DNA of 64,000 nt. Source: Deinococcus ruber. GTDB lineage: Bacteria; Deinococcota; Deinococci; Deinococcales; Deinococcaceae. The notes under the pieces were generated by a model that was given only the letters and a program-made list of their open reading frames with translations, made no database searches and was not told where the DNA came from. A program made the translations under genes and the position numbers. The DNA lies in NCBI RefSeq assembly GCF_014648095.1, contig NZ_BMQL01000007.1:121739-185738 (forward strand), written 5' to 3'. This document shows positions 40,748 through 51,642 of this stretch, piece after piece. The first letter of the stretch is position 1. Every line of letters begins with the position of its first letter.

Positions 40748-42967
40748 ATGAAAAAACTTCCATCTTTCCTATCTCTGACGCTTGCTGCCGCACTGGTAGC
40801 CTGCAATAGTGGGCCGGCGGCTCCTGATCCAGTCGGCACGCCCCTCGTTCTCGATCATATTCAGGGCACCCTCAGTGACACTCTGGCAGCGGGCCTGAAG
40901 ATAGGCGTGTTCCTCCAGAGCAGCATCCTGACCTCGGCCACCATCGGCGGCAGCGGCGCAGTCGATCTGCCGCTGACCGTGCCCCCGGCAAGCGAACAGG
41001 GTTCTTTCCTACCTCCATTGGGGTCGAGCTGTACGTATAACGGCCTGGGCGTGGCAACCGGCACCGTCTTCGCCACTTCAGATGTGGTCGTGTACACCTC
41101 GAAGTCAGATGTGCTGGGCACCGTGACCGAGCAGCCTGTGGGCCAGCCTGCCACGGCTGAACTGCTGCATGTGTACGCCAATACGCCGCAGAGTTATCAG
41201 GGCACTGTGACCTGCTCGGGTTCCAGCACCGCGACCAAGGTCAATGTTCAGTTTGCTGCTGGCTGGAATGCCGTCATCGTCGATTACGACGCGAACGGGA
41301 ACACTACGCTCAACAGTGCGCCCACCGATACCCGCGTTCAGCTTTCCCTGAAGCGTCTGACTTCGTCGGTGGCAATCTCGCTCGATACCTCTTCGCTCAG
41401 CTTGCGGGCCGGGCAGAGCACGACTGACAACGCGGTGATCCGTCAGGGTGGTGGCATCTCCGGCACGCTCGACCTGTCAACCGACGTGCCCGGCGTGACG
41501 GTTACGCCTGCCAGCGTAAGTCTGCCTGCCATAAACGCCCAGAGCGTGCGGTCTCAGTCGCTGCTCGGGATAATTGGCAATGGCGCTCGTGGAGTCGGGC
41601 CGCTGGATGTCACGGCGCAGCAGCTCGCCACGCAGCTTACCTTCACGGCTGCTGCCGACGCGGCAGGCTACAACGGCACCATGAACCTGATCGCCAAGCA
41701 GAACGGTGTGGAAGTGGGGCGGCAGTCGGTGAGCCTGAGTCTGGTTGCGCCCGGCGTGAGTGCCTCTTTCGCCAATAGCTCTTATTACGGTGTCAGTGTC
41801 GGCCAGGGAGAGAGCATTGCAATTCCAGTTGCTGTCACGAGTGTAAATAATTATAGCGGCCCAGTCACTGTCACGCTGTCGGGCCTTCCCAAGGGTGTCA
41901 ATGCCGCTTCTCAAGTCATTCAGATCACGCCCGACACCACCATCACCGTCAATATTGCGCTCTCGGCGGGTTCGGCTGCCCAGGTAGGTACTTCTCAGAT
42001 AAGTGTTTCTACTATGCCAGTCAACCTGGCAACGTATAATTCACCGCTCACGCTGAATATCCTGCCTGCCCGTACCAATGTTGGTACTTCGGGCGGTACA
42101 TTGTTCGCCGCCAAGCAAGGGGTATGGCTGGCAGGCGCAAGCACCTACAATTCGCAACTCGGCATGACGGTTCAGACGCTTTCCCGGTATGACGCTGGTG
42201 CTTTGAAGGCGACCATCGTTTTGCCCGACTCCTTCAGTCTTGTAAATGGGCGTACAGGTGTACTGACAGCAGTTACCTCAAGTTATACAGGTAATAGTCT
42301 TTACACCAACACTGTTAGAAGTATTCAGGGTGATGGGAGCTATCAGGATACCTCCTTCTCATCATCTGTTCCCTTTCAGGCATCTTTTTATGGGACTCAT
42401 CCAATGATGGATCTCAATGGTAATATCTGGTCTGTAGATGGCGGCAAACTTATAAAATTCACGGCACCCGGCTACGAAATAACAACAATTGACGGCGTAA
42501 CAAATCTTTCTCCTTATACTAATTTACAATTAAATCAAGACGGTTCGCTCATCTATCTGTATTCGCTTGGCTCAAGTACTATACCGGTTTTCAAAGTTGA
42601 TGTAGCAACAGGAAATGCCAGCAGTGCCACGTACCTAAACTACGGACAGCTAGATAGCAAGGGAGTGGTATGGGGAATAAGTAACGGTAAGCTGGCCAAG
42701 ATGAATCTTGATGGTACGCTTATTGCTTATAACACTATTGATATAAGCGAATTGATTGGATTTGACCTTAAGAATTTTTCTACGCTCTGGGCAAAAAATA
42801 GCAACGGTATTTTGAAAATTGATACTTCGGTTTCATCTGTCCCTACTTTCACTTTAGCCTCGCCCTCCTCACTTCAGAGTTCGACCCTTTCTCTTGCGGG
42901 GGGTTTGGATTATATCTATTCAGAATATTCTAGCGGCTACACCTATTACCTCAGCCACCTGAACTAA
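40748..42967 (+). CDS. Large lipoprotein with beta-sandwich and propeller-like halves
   Basis: 739 aa. ATG 40748 follows AAGGTGG by 9 nt; signal peptide with lipobox LVAC (MKKLPSFLSLTLAAALVACNSG). Residues ~25-440 look like repeated Ig-like or bacterial surface beta domains (SLSLVAPGVSASF, GPVTVTLSGLPKGVNAAS). Residues ~445-739 contain repeating units such as LDSKGVVWGISNGKLAKMNLDG, like a beta-propeller. The coding DNA is GC-rich in the first half and becomes clearly AT-rich after about 42200. Family not recognised. Confidence 0.85.
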   Translation: MKKLPSFLSLTLAAALVACNSGPAAPDPVGTPLVLDHIQGTLSDTLAAGLKIGVFLQSSILTSATIGGSGAVDLPLTVPPASEQGSFLPPLGSSCTYNGLGVATGTVFATSDVVVYTSKSDVLGTVTEQPVGQPATAELLHVYANTPQSYQGTVTCSGSSTATKVNVQFAAGWNAVIVDYDANGNTTLNSAPTDTRVQLSLKRLTSSVAISLDTSSLSLRAGQSTTDNAVIRQGGGISGTLDLSTDVPGVTVTPASVSLPAINAQSVRSQSLLGIIGNGARGVGPLDVTAQQLATQLTFTAAADAAGYNGTMNLIAKQNGVEVGRQSVSLSLVAPGVSASFANSSYYGVSVGQGESIAIPVAVTSVNNYSGPVTVTLSGLPKGVNAASQVIQITPDTTITVNIALSAGSAAQVGTSQISVSTMPVNLATYNSPLTLNILPARTNVGTSGGTLFAAKQGVWLAGASTYNSQLGMTVQTLSRYDAGALKATIVLPDSFSLVNGRTGVLTAVTSSYTGNSLYTNTVRSIQGDGSYQDTSFSSSVPFQASFYGTHPMMDLNGNIWSVDGGKLIKFTAPGYEITTIDGVTNLSPYTNLQLNQDGSLIYLYSLGSSTIPVFKVDVATGNASSATYLNYGQLDSKGVVWGISNGKLAKMNLDGTLIAYNTIDISELIGFDLKNFSTLWAKNSNGILKIDTSVSSVPTFTLASPSSLQSSTLSLAGGLDYIYSEYSSGYTYYLSHLN

Positions 42968-42984
42968 TTCTTAGCTATATAAAC

Positions 42985-43020
42985 AAAGCCGCCTACATTC
43001 TTACATGTAGGCGGCTTTAT
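42985..43020. terminator. Bidirectional terminator
   Basis: AAAGCCGCCTACAT pairs with ATGTAGGCGGCTTT, flanked by A-run and T-run; serves the lipoprotein gene and the convergent pepF. Confidence 0.92.
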
Positions 43021-43032
43021 TTATTCCTGTTT

Positions 43033-44808
43033 CTAGCCAACCAGTTCCACGTACTCCGCGATATTCGCCCGGATCACGTCCAGGCTGCTCTGCCAGAAGG
43101 CTTCGTCGCGGGTGTCGATGCCGAAGCTGGCGGCCAGGGTGGCGGCGTCGCCCATGCCGGTGCGGCTCAGCAGATCGTCGTACTGGGCGCGGAAGCTGTC
43201 TGGGTCCTGCTGGTAGCGGGCATACAGCCCCAGCCCGAAGAGCAGCCCAAAGGTGTACGGATAATTGTAGAAGCTGGAGCCGTAATAGTGCGGCTTGACG
43301 GCCCACATGTAGGGGTGGCACTCGCTGAGGGCGTCGCCGTAGGTAGCCTGCTGCGCCTGGGTCATCAGGCGGCACAGCTCGGCGGGCGACAGGTCGCGCT
43401 TCTCGCGTGCCTCGAACACGGCCGACTCGAACAGGAAGCGCGAGTGGATATCGACCACCACCTGCGCGTGGCCCATCAGCGAGGTTTCCAGCACGTACAG
43501 TCGCTCGTCGCCGGTCACGCTGCCCAGTGCCTGCCCCTGCACGATGGTTTCGCAGAAAATGCTGGCAGTTTCGGCCAGGGTCATGGGTGTCTGGGCCTGA
43601 AGCGGCGTGCGCTCCTTCAGGCAGAGGTTGTGGTAGCCGTGCCCCAGCTCGTGTGCCAGGGTGCTGACGCTGTCCAGGCTCTTGCTGTAATTCAGCAGGA
43701 TGCGGCTTTCTCCGCGTTTCCAGCCCATGCAGAATGCCCCGCCGCGCTTGCCCTCGCGGGCCGGAACGTCCAGCCAGTCTTCCCGGAAGGCGCGGGCCGC
43801 GAAGTCGCCCAGCCGGTCTGAGTAGCTGCGGAAGCTGTTCTCGACGAACTTCTGAGCCTCTGGGTAGCTCCATTCACGGCCCGCCGCACCCACCGGAGCA
43901 AACAGGTCGCTCCAGGGCAGCCGCCCGTCTGTGTGGCCGAGCTTGCGTGCCTTGGCCGCAAAATACCGCTGGAAGTCGGGAAAGCTGGACGTTACTGCCC
44001 GCTGCATCGCCGCGAGGGTCTGTGCGTCGATGCTGTTGCCCATCAGAGTGGGCTGCACCGCGTCTGCATATCCGCGCCGCCGGTTCAGTACATTTCGGCT
44101 GCCCTTGATGCCGTTCATGGCGGCTGCCAGTGCGATTTCGGCGCTCTGCCACGTTTCCAGCTCGACCCGGTACGCTTCGGCACGCACTTCGGCGCTCTTG
44201 TCGCTGGCAAGGTTGCGAATGGCGGTAATCGGCAGGCGCTGGCCGCCGACCTCGCCCGTCAGCAGGCTGCTGAGGTTGCCGTGCAGTTTGCCCCAGGCCG
44301 CGCTGCCACTGGAATTCAGCTCGGAGGCCAGTTCCTCCTCGGCAGGCGACATCTGGTGCTGGGCTGCGTCGCGGGCGCGTTCGAGCATGAAACTGTGGCT
44401 GCGGGCCAGTTCCGAACGTTGCTTCAGCGCGTCCAGATCGAGGCCGCCCAGCCACGCCTGAAACCGGGTGAAGAGCGGCGACAGCGGCTGCATCAGCGTG
44501 GTCAGTTCGCTGATGCGGGCCTGCGCCAGATCGCTCCGGGTATCGGTGCTGAAAAAGGCGTAGGCATACGACTCGGTGGGACGCTGGTGCTCCAGCACTT
44601 CGTTCAGGGCGGTCAGGGCCTGCTCGAAGGTGCCCTGTACATCGGCGGGCTGGTGGTCCTTGACGATTCCGAGGGCGTCGAACAGTTCGCCCAGCGCCGT
44701 GACCCGCGCTCCCAGGCTGCTGAGTGCTGCCGTGTACTCGGCGCTGTCCAGCCCTGGATAAAGGTCGTCGGTGCGCCAGAACGGCTCGCCCAGTTGTATG
44801 GCAGTCAT
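43033..44808 (-). CDS. pepF: Oligoendopeptidase F (M3 family)
   Basis: 591 aa cytosolic zinc metallopeptidase degrading short peptides. Active site STLAHELGHGYHNLCL near residue 380 (HExGH), with the third ligand in TMTLAETASIFCETIVQG downstream. The N-terminal half is the helical PepF domain (ARDAAQHQMSPAEEELASELNSSG). C-terminal HYYGSSFYNYPYTFGLLFGLGLYARY holds the substrate-contacting His/Tyr. TAAACT lies 6 nt before ATG 44808. Confidence 0.95.
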   Translation of the reverse strand: MTAIQLGEPFWRTDDLYPGLDSAEYTAALSSLGARVTALGELFDALGIVKDHQPADVQGTFEQALTALNEVLEHQRPTESYAYAFFSTDTRSDLAQARISELTTLMQPLSPLFTRFQAWLGGLDLDALKQRSELARSHSFMLERARDAAQHQMSPAEEELASELNSSGSAAWGKLHGNLSSLLTGEVGGQRLPITAIRNLASDKSAEVRAEAYRVELETWQSAEIALAAAMNGIKGSRNVLNRRRGYADAVQPTLMGNSIDAQTLAAMQRAVTSSFPDFQRYFAAKARKLGHTDGRLPWSDLFAPVGAAGREWSYPEAQKFVENSFRSYSDRLGDFAARAFREDWLDVPAREGKRGGAFCMGWKRGESRILLNYSKSLDSVSTLAHELGHGYHNLCLKERTPLQAQTPMTLAETASIFCETIVQGQALGSVTGDERLYVLETSLMGHAQVVVDIHSRFLFESAVFEAREKRDLSPAELCRLMTQAQQATYGDALSECHPYMWAVKPHYYGSSFYNYPYTFGLLFGLGLYARYQQDPDSFRAQYDDLLSRTGMGDAATLAASFGIDTRDEAFWQSSLDVIRANIAEYVELVG

Positions 44809-44814
44809 GACGGC

Positions 44815-44820
44815 AGTTTA
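44815..44820 (-). promoter_or_regulatory. -10 box of pepF
   Basis: TAAACT on the minus strand, 6 nt before ATG 44808. Confidence 0.6.
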
Positions 44821-44863
44821 GCGCTGGGCGCTGCTGTGTGGCATGGCTCCGGAAGACTGTGGC

Positions 44864-45910
44864 CTACTCTCCAACCAGACTCACGGGATCGCCGTTGTCC
44901 GGGCGGGCGAAGATCATGCGGCCAACGTTGGTCTGCACGTTGTTGACCACCACCACCCGCACGCTGCGGTTCTTGAACTTCGCGCCTTCCTCGACCACCA
45001 TCATGGTGCCGTCTTCCAGATAGCCGATGCCCTGCCCGGCCTGTTGCCCGTTTTTGGTAATCGTCACGTTCAGCACGTCGCCCACCTGAAGCTGGGGGCG
45101 CAGCGCCACGGCAGCCTCGTTCAGATTGATGACCGTGACGCCGTACAGCCGCGCCACCTTGCCCAGATTGCCGTCGTTGGAGACCAGTTTGCCGCCCGTC
45201 TCGCGGGCCAGCCGTACCAGCTTGTCGTCGGTCAGGGTCAGGTCGGCGGTGTCCCAGTCTTCCACCCGCAGCGGCGTGACCTCGCGCAGCTCTTCCAGCA
45301 CGTTCAGGCCGCGCTTGCCACGCGTGCGGCGCTGCGGGTCACTGTGATCCGAGAGCTGCTGAAGCTCGCGCAGCACGAAAGCGGGCACGATCAGTTCGCC
45401 CTCCAGCAGTCCGCTGCGGCTCAGTTCGACGATGCGTCCATCGATAATCACGTTGCTGTCGAGAATCTTGCCGCCATTTTTGCGTCGTACCGGCGCACCC
45501 ACCAGATTGCCGAAGGTTTCGGAATTACGGATGGCGAACGGTACGAAAAAGCCCGCCAGCACCAGCGTAATCAGCAGGTTCCACCACCAGCGGTAATACG
45601 GCACGCCAGCAAGAAGGACGCCCAGCAGCACGCTCAGCACCAGCGATACCACCAGCGCGAAGGTCGCCGCCGTGACGCTGCGGGGTGACAGCAGGGTGTA
45701 CCAGCGGTTCAGATGTTCGCCCGCTCTGACAGCCAGATCTTCCAGGCGGCGGCTGAGCAGCAGCCCCAGCAGCAGGCCAGCGATCATCAGCGAAACAGTA
45801 TTGAGCGTTCCGGTCTGAGGGTTGCCCGTCTGATAATGCGTCAGGCTCTGGCCTGTCAGATATCCCAGCAACAGGCCAGCAAAGAGAATGAAGATTCGGA
45901 CGGGAAGCAC
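44864..45910 (-). CDS. YacL-type PIN-TRAM membrane protein
   Basis: 348 aa from GTG 45910. Four membrane helices (about 3-130) in the N-terminal third. The PIN ribonuclease-like domain (about 145-265) has acidic residues in ILDSNVIIDGRIVEL, VPAFVLRELQQL, TDDKLVRLARETGGKLVSNDGNL. The TRAM-like RNA-binding domain follows (about 275-340, LQVGDVLNVTITKNGQQAGQGIGYL). Widespread in Gram-positives and Deinococcus-Thermus next to radA, as here; the target RNA is not established. Confidence 0.93.
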   Translation of the reverse strand: MLPVRIFILFAGLLLGYLTGQSLTHYQTGNPQTGTLNTVSLMIAGLLLGLLLSRRLEDLAVRAGEHLNRWYTLLSPRSVTAATFALVVSLVLSVLLGVLLAGVPYYRWWWNLLITLVLAGFFVPFAIRNSETFGNLVGAPVRRKNGGKILDSNVIIDGRIVELSRSGLLEGELIVPAFVLRELQQLSDHSDPQRRTRGKRGLNVLEELREVTPLRVEDWDTADLTLTDDKLVRLARETGGKLVSNDGNLGKVARLYGVTVINLNEAAVALRPQLQVGDVLNVTITKNGQQAGQGIGYLEDGTMMVVEEGAKFKNRSVRVVVVNNVQTNVGRMIFARPDNGDPVSLVGE

Positions 45911-45916
45911 GCCAGC

Positions 45917-45922
45917 AGTCTA
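45917..45922 (-). promoter_or_regulatory. -10 box of YacL-type gene
   Basis: TAGACT on the minus strand, 6 nt before GTG 45910. Confidence 0.55.
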
Positions 45923-45997
45923 GCGGCTGGAGATGGACGAACGCATGCTCCGCTCCGCCGTCAACGAGCGCAGTAGGGGTAACAGTCACAGGAAACT

Positions 45998-46018
45998 AGG
46001 GGGGAGATCCCCTCCTGA
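45998..46018 (-). terminator. Hairpin after radA
   Basis: AGGGGA-TC-TCCCCCCT on the minus strand followed by a short TAGTTT; weak T-run. Confidence 0.5.
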
Positions 46019-46031
46019 CCGGGTGGTGGCG

Positions 46032-47385
<1,354 letters not shown>

Positions 47386-47393
<8 letters not shown>

Positions 47394-47784
47394 TGGCCTC
47401 ATCCTGCCGCTCGGTCGGGGCAGCTTCCTGAACAGCAGCCGGGGTCGGCAGCGCCGTGGGCCGCCCGTTGCTGCGCCAGTAGGTTCCGGCCTGCTCGTCG
47501 TGGGTCAGGTAATCGCTGGCGATCAGTTCGCGCTTCAGCAGCGCCAGGTCTTGAAGCGTGCTGCGCGTTCGGAGCAGCGACGTGACCTCGCCGTCGGTAT
47601 ACACGCGCCCGCCCTCGAAAGAGGCGGCCAGATGTTCCAGCACCGCGATCTGTGCCGTGCGGCGACGGGCCGAAGGCCACAGGCTCACGCGGCCCTTTTC
47701 GTCCTGAAAGGCGCTGACGCCCTGAAGGGTCTTGCCGGGGGCGAGTTTTTTCTTGTTAGGACGGCGTTTGGAAGGACGGCTCAT
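47386..47784 (-). CDS. DUF2087-domain protein
   Basis: 132 aa. A basic start ([22 protein letters not shown]) is followed by a DUF2087 winged-helix-like domain: [66 protein letters not shown]2087 is often fused to MarR/ArsR-type regulators, but here it stands alone with a Lys/Arg-rich extension that could touch nucleic acid. TAACAT lies 7 nt before ATG 47784. Overlaps radA, so the two are probably co-expressed. Confidence 0.85.
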
Positions 47785-47791
47785 GGCACGC

Positions 47792-47797
47792 ATGTTA
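47792..47797 (-). promoter_or_regulatory. -10 box of DUF2087-radA
   Basis: TAACAT on the minus strand, 7 nt before ATG 47784. Confidence 0.5.
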
Positions 47798-47840
47798 CGT
47801 CAGGAGCGAAATGAAAAAGGGAAGACGAGCGGCAGTCGTC

Positions 47841-47882
47841 AAAAGGGGCGCTCCAGCCGCAGCCGAAGCGCCCCCTTTGTCT
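47841..47882 (-). terminator. Terminator after clp ATPase gene
   Basis: GGGGCGCTTCGGCT pairs with AGCCGCAGCC-type arm ending GGAGCGCCCC, then TTTT on the minus strand; begins about 10 nt past the stop. Confidence 0.85.
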
Positions 47883-47889
47883 TTGCGTC

Positions 47890-50124
47890 TTACGCCAGGA
47901 TCTGCGGCGGCGAGATGATGCCGCGCTCGAAGCTCAGGCCATCGGCACTCAGGCGCACGCGAATCTGCTCGCCGTCGTCGTTGCTGACCAGCTTCAGCGC
48001 CAGCGGGTCTTCGAGTTCCTCGCGGACGAGTGTACGGAGCTGACGGCTGCTGCCGGTGGCGTGTTTGGGGCTGCGGGCCTTGAGCTTGCCCACCAGCCAT
48101 GCGGCAATGCCCTCATCGAAGACCACGTTCAGCTCGCGGCTGTGCAGTTCGGCCTGCATCTCGGCCAGCAGCTGATCGGCCACGCGCACCAGCTCTTCCT
48201 CTCCCAGCGCCCGGAAGCGGATCACTTCATCGAGCCTGTCTAGGAATTCGGGCGTGAAGATGTGGCGCAGCGGCGTGTTGCTGTCTGCCGTGACCGGGCT
48301 GAACCCGGCGGTGGGCGACACATTGAAGCCGGTGTTGCTCGTCATGATGATGATAGTGCGCCGGAAATCGACGGTGCGGCCCAGTCCGTCGGTCAGGCGT
48401 CCGTCGTCGAGCACCTGAAGGAAGGTGTTGTAGATGTCGGGGTGGGCCTTCTCGATCTCGTCGAGCAGAATGACGCTGAACGGCTGACGGCGCACGGCCT
48501 CGGTCAGCCTGCCGCCCTGCTCGTAGCCCACGTAGCCAGGAGGCGACCCGATCAGCTTGGAAACGCTGTGCGATTCCTGAAACTCGCTCATATCGATGCG
48601 GATGAGAGAGCGTTCGCTGCCGAAGAGCGTGGTGGCGAGGGCTTTGGCGAGGTGCGTCTTGCCCACGCCGCTCGGCCCCACGAACAGGAAGCTGGCGGCC
48701 ACGCGGGTGCGTCCGCCCAGACCCACGCGGGCGCGGCGCAGCGCCGAACTCAGCGCCTTGATCGCGTCGGGCTGGCCGTACACCTGGGTGTCGAGCGTCT
48801 CTTCGAGGTCTGCGAGCTGCGAGGCGGTGTCTTCGCTGTAGATGCCGCCCATGCTGTTGATGACGCTCTCGATGTCGTCGCGGGTCACATACGGCTCGCC
48901 GTCGGCGTTCTCGGCGATGGGCAGGCCCAGGCTCATGTTCAGGCGCACGCGAGAAGCGGCCTCGTCGATCAGGTCGATGGCCTTGTCTGGGAAGTTGCGC
49001 CCCGGCAGGCTGCGTTCACCGATCCGCACCGCCAGTTCCAGCGCGGCATCTGGAATCTGGATGCCGTGATGCTCTTCGTAGCGGCTGCGAAGCCCCTTCA
49101 GAATCTCCAGCGTGTCGGCGGGGCTGGGTTCCAGCACGATCACCGGCTGGAAGCGCCGCTCCAGTGCCGCATCTTTTTCGATGTAGCGGTGGTATTCGCC
49201 GGTGGTGGTCGCGCCGATCACCTGAATCTCGCCCCGGCTGAGGGCAGGTTTCAGGATGTTGGCGGCGTCCAGCGTGCCTTCCGCGCCGCCTGCTCCCACC
49301 AGTGTATGCAACTCGTCGATGAAGGCCACGACCTTGGCCTGCCGCAGCTCCTCGATGATCTGGCGCAGCCGCTCCTCGAACTCGCCCCGGTACTTGGTGC
49401 CCGCCACCACGCCGCTCAGATCGAGCGAGATCAGGCGCACGCCTGCCAGATTGGGCGGCACGCGGTTCTCGTGAATGGCGATGGCAAGCCCTTCCACGAT
49501 GGCGGTCTTGCCCACGCCCGGATCACCGATGAGAACGGGGTTGTTCTTGGTGCGGCGCGTCAGGATCTGGGTCACGCGGCGGATTTCCTCGCTGCGGCCC
49601 ACCACCGGATCGAGTTTGCCTTCTCTGGCCTGCTTGGTCAGGTCGCGGCCATACTCATCCAGAAAGGGCGTGGCGACCGGCTTGGGGGCTTTCTGCCCGT
49701 CGGCCTGTGCCAGCACGCGCCAGCGGATGGTGTCCACGTCTTTGGTCAGTTCCTGGAGGATGCGGAAGGCCACGCCGTCGCCCTCGCGGATGATGCCCAG
49801 CAGGATGTGTTCGGTGCTCGTGACCTGAGCGCCCAGCGTGCGGGCCTCGTGGCTGGCAAGCTCCATAACGCGTCTGGCACGCGGCGTGATGCTGGGGGCA
49901 TCGTTCAGGCGGTTGCCCTCGCCTCGCCCGATGATTTCTTCTACCCGGCGGCGCAGACCATCCAGCGTCGCTCCGAATTCACCCAGCAGGCTCGCGGCGG
50001 TGCCGCCTTCACGCATCAGGCCCAGCAGCAGGTGTTCGGGGCCGACCATCGCGTGCCCCAGGCGATTGCCCTCTTCGCGGGCGTAGTGAAAGACGAGTCG
50101 TGCGCGGTCATCGTATCGGTTCAT
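47890..50124 (-). CDS. clpC: Clp protease ATPase subunit, ClpA/ClpC type
   Basis: 744 aa AAA+ unfoldase feeding ClpP. Clp_N repeats at 1-140 ([45 protein letters not shown]). D1: Walker [14 protein letters not shown], Walker [21 protein letters not shown]2: [15 protein letters not shown] and [20 protein letters not shown]. The coiled-coil M-domain typical of Firmicute ClpC between D1 and D2 is absent, so the architecture is ClpA-like. ATG 50124 follows AGGGGG. The upstream 290 nt carries repeated GGAGCT elements. Confidence 0.93.
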   Translation of the reverse strand: MNRYDDRARLVFHYAREEGNRLGHAMVGPEHLLLGLMREGGTAASLLGEFGATLDGLRRRVEEIIGRGEGNRLNDAPSITPRARRVMELASHEARTLGAQVTSTEHILLGIIREGDGVAFRILQELTKDVDTIRWRVLAQADGQKAPKPVATPFLDEYGRDLTKQAREGKLDPVVGRSEEIRRVTQILTRRTKNNPVLIGDPGVGKTAIVEGLAIAIHENRVPPNLAGVRLISLDLSGVVAGTKYRGEFEERLRQIIEELRQAKVVAFIDELHTLVGAGGAEGTLDAANILKPALSRGEIQVIGATTTGEYHRYIEKDAALERRFQPVIVLEPSPADTLEILKGLRSRYEEHHGIQIPDAALELAVRIGERSLPGRNFPDKAIDLIDEAASRVRLNMSLGLPIAENADGEPYVTRDDIESVINSMGGIYSEDTASQLADLEETLDTQVYGQPDAIKALSSALRRARVGLGGRTRVAASFLFVGPSGVGKTHLAKALATTLFGSERSLIRIDMSEFQESHSVSKLIGSPPGYVGYEQGGRLTEAVRRQPFSVILLDEIEKAHPDIYNTFLQVLDDGRLTDGLGRTVDFRRTIIIMTSNTGFNVSPTAGFSPVTADSNTPLRHIFTPEFLDRLDEVIRFRALGEEELVRVADQLLAEMQAELHSRELNVVFDEGIAAWLVGKLKARSPKHATGSSRQLRTLVREELEDPLALKLVSNDDGEQIRVRLSADGLSFERGIISPPQILA

Positions 50125-50400
50125 TGAAGTCCCCCTGAGCGGGCCTGGGTCTTTTTGCGCCTGCAACGGTTAGGGCTGAAAAACTCAGAGCGCAACGATG
50201 CGGGCCTGGGGTCTGAGAAGGAAGCTTACGGAGCTGGACGTCGGAGCCTGCGGAGCTTGAGAGAGAAATCTTTGGAGCTGAGTTGGCCTGAGCCGATTCT
50301 AGAGGATGGAGAGGTGAAATCAGCGCGTCATGTCTCACCTTTGGGGCACTCAGGTCGTTGAAGAAAGTCAAACTGCGCCGCGTCCACTCTTCAGATACGT
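50125..50400. other. Upstream region of the clp ATPase gene
   Basis: No gene. On the minus strand a possible -10 TAGAAT lies at 50296-50301 with no good -35. Between it and the gene, GGAGCT/GGAGCC hexamers recur on the plus strand at 50230, 50243, 50252 and 50274 (AGCTCC on the transcript). No CIRCE or CtsR site was recognised. Confidence 0.4.
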
Positions 50401-50406
50401 TAATAT
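50401..50406 (+). promoter_or_regulatory. -10 box of small gene
   Basis: TAATAT, 8 nt before ATG 50415. Confidence 0.45.
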
Positions 50407-50414
50407 GGCGGGCC

Positions 50415-50669
50415 ATGCCCGTAACCCGCCTTGAACTGCATATTGAAGGACTGCCCGTCACCGAGCGAGAAGCGCTGCTGGACGTTGTCTGGAATGAACT
50501 GAAGATCAGTCCAGGCATGGTAACTGCCGACGGCACCACCGAGCTGACGCTGGTGCAGGGCGAAACGCGCCCGGAAGACAGGCCACTGGTTCATATCGGG
50601 GGCGTGGCATACCCGCAGATGACCCCCGAACGGCTCGGGGCGCTGCTGAGACGGCGGGGGAGCCGCTGA
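50415..50669 (+). CDS. Small protein of unknown function
   Basis: 84 aa, no recognised family. RLELHIEGLPVTEREALLDVVWNELKISPGMVTADGTTELTLVQGETR suggests an alpha/beta mini-domain; the C-terminus is basic (LRRRGSR). Divergent from the clp ATPase gene, convergent with the DUF1304 gene. Start chosen from the promoter box; an in-frame ATG at 50358 would add a basic 19-residue extension. Confidence 0.65.
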   Translation: MPVTRLELHIEGLPVTEREALLDVVWNELKISPGMVTADGTTELTLVQGETRPEDRPLVHIGGVAYPQMTPERLGALLRRRGSR

Positions 50670-50681
50670 CGGGCGGCGTGC

Positions 50682-51047
50682 TCAGCGCCCCGACAGCAGC
50701 ACGAAGATGAGGGCCAGCAGCCCTGGCACCATCTGAACCACGAAAATGCGGCGCGATACGGTGAACCCCCCGTACAGCCCCGCGATCACAACACACAGCG
50801 AGAAGAAGACCTTGAGCGGATGTGCCAGCTCTGCCGGAGCGAACAGCGCCCAGATGAATCCAGCGGCCAGAAAGCCGTTATAAAGGCCCTGATTGCCCGC
50901 CATCGTGCGGGACTGCTCGGCAAATTCGGCGGTGGTGCCAAAGGTGGCCCGTACACGCGGCGTCGTCCAGAGCGCCATTTCCAGAATCACGATATAAACG
51001 TGCAGCACAGCAAGAAGACCGATGAGAATGTTGGCGACGACGTTCAT
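50682..51047 (-). CDS. DUF1304 membrane protein
   Basis: 121 aa with four membrane helices (NILIGLLAVLHVYIVILEMALW, MAGNQGLYNGFLAAGFIWALF, VFFSLCVVIAGLYGGFTV, VQMVPGLLALIFVLLSG). The His/Glu-containing first helix (LHVYIVILEMALWTT) and AGNQGLYNGFLAAG are the family signature. Function unknown. TACTAT on the minus strand (51056-51061) lies 8 nt before ATG 51047. Confidence 0.9.
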   Translation of the reverse strand: MNVVANILIGLLAVLHVYIVILEMALWTTPRVRATFGTTAEFAEQSRTMAGNQGLYNGFLAAGFIWALFAPAELAHPLKVFFSLCVVIAGLYGGFTVSRRIFVVQMVPGLLALIFVLLSGR

Positions 51048-51084
51048 ATCTGCTTATAGTACGCGCCGCGTGGCCTGCGTTCTG

Positions 51085-51090
51085 TACACT
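51085..51090 (+). promoter_or_regulatory. -10 box of lipoprotein gene
   Basis: TACACT, 7 nt before GTG 51098. Confidence 0.55.
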
Positions 51091-51097
51091 GGAGACT

Positions 51098-51565
51098 GTG
51101 AAGCTCCTGCCTGCCACACCTGTTCGTCTGCCGAGTACTGCCGCCCTGACGGGGCCGTTGCTGCTCGTGCTGGTGTGTGCCGGAATGGCTGCGTGTTCTC
51201 AGCAGACGGTCGGCACGGGCATTCCCCCGGTCACGGCTCAGATCACGGCGCCCACGCCGCTTTCGTTCTCGGTGGCTCCGGCGGCTTCGTCGGCCTCGCT
51301 GGAAGTGCTCGACACCTCGCTGAGCCTGAGCGTCTTCGGTACCGAGCTGCGAATTCGTCCGGGCAGCAAACTGAGAACCGTGTGGCTGCGTGTGCGGCTG
51401 CCCAACGGCAACATCAGCCCCCTGACGCTCAGCCCCGACTGCCAGTGCATCCGGCTGGCAGGGTCGGCGGCCCAGTCTATCGGTGTCAAGATGGTGCCCG
51501 GCCTGAGCATCGAAACGGCGCTGGCCCAGGGCGGGCCGTGGACTGTGGCGGCGCTCACGCACTGA
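51098..51565 (+). CDS. Small lipoprotein of unknown function
   Basis: 155 aa from GTG 51098. Signal peptide with lipobox GMAAC (LLLVLVCAGMAACSQQ, lipidated Cys near residue 29). The mature domain (VTAQITAPTPLSFSVAPAASSASLEVLDTSLSLSVFGTELRI) is beta-rich, with a late PDCQC pair. No family recognised. Divergent from the DUF1304 gene. Confidence 0.8.
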   Translation: MKLLPATPVRLPSTAALTGPLLLVLVCAGMAACSQQTVGTGIPPVTAQITAPTPLSFSVAPAASSASLEVLDTSLSLSVFGTELRIRPGSKLRTVWLRVRLPNGNISPLTLSPDCQCIRLAGSAAQSIGVKMVPGLSIETALAQGGPWTVAALTH

Positions 51566-51630
51566 GCTGCGGCTTCAGAGGTGCGCTTCAGAACCGTGCC
51601 GACTTCGCCCTGAGCCGTGAAGACCTGTCT

Positions 51631-51636
51631 TATGCT
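51631..51636 (+). promoter_or_regulatory. -10 box of OsmC gene
   Basis: TATGCT, 6 nt before ATG 51643. Confidence 0.5.
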
Positions 51637-51642
51637 GGGGGC

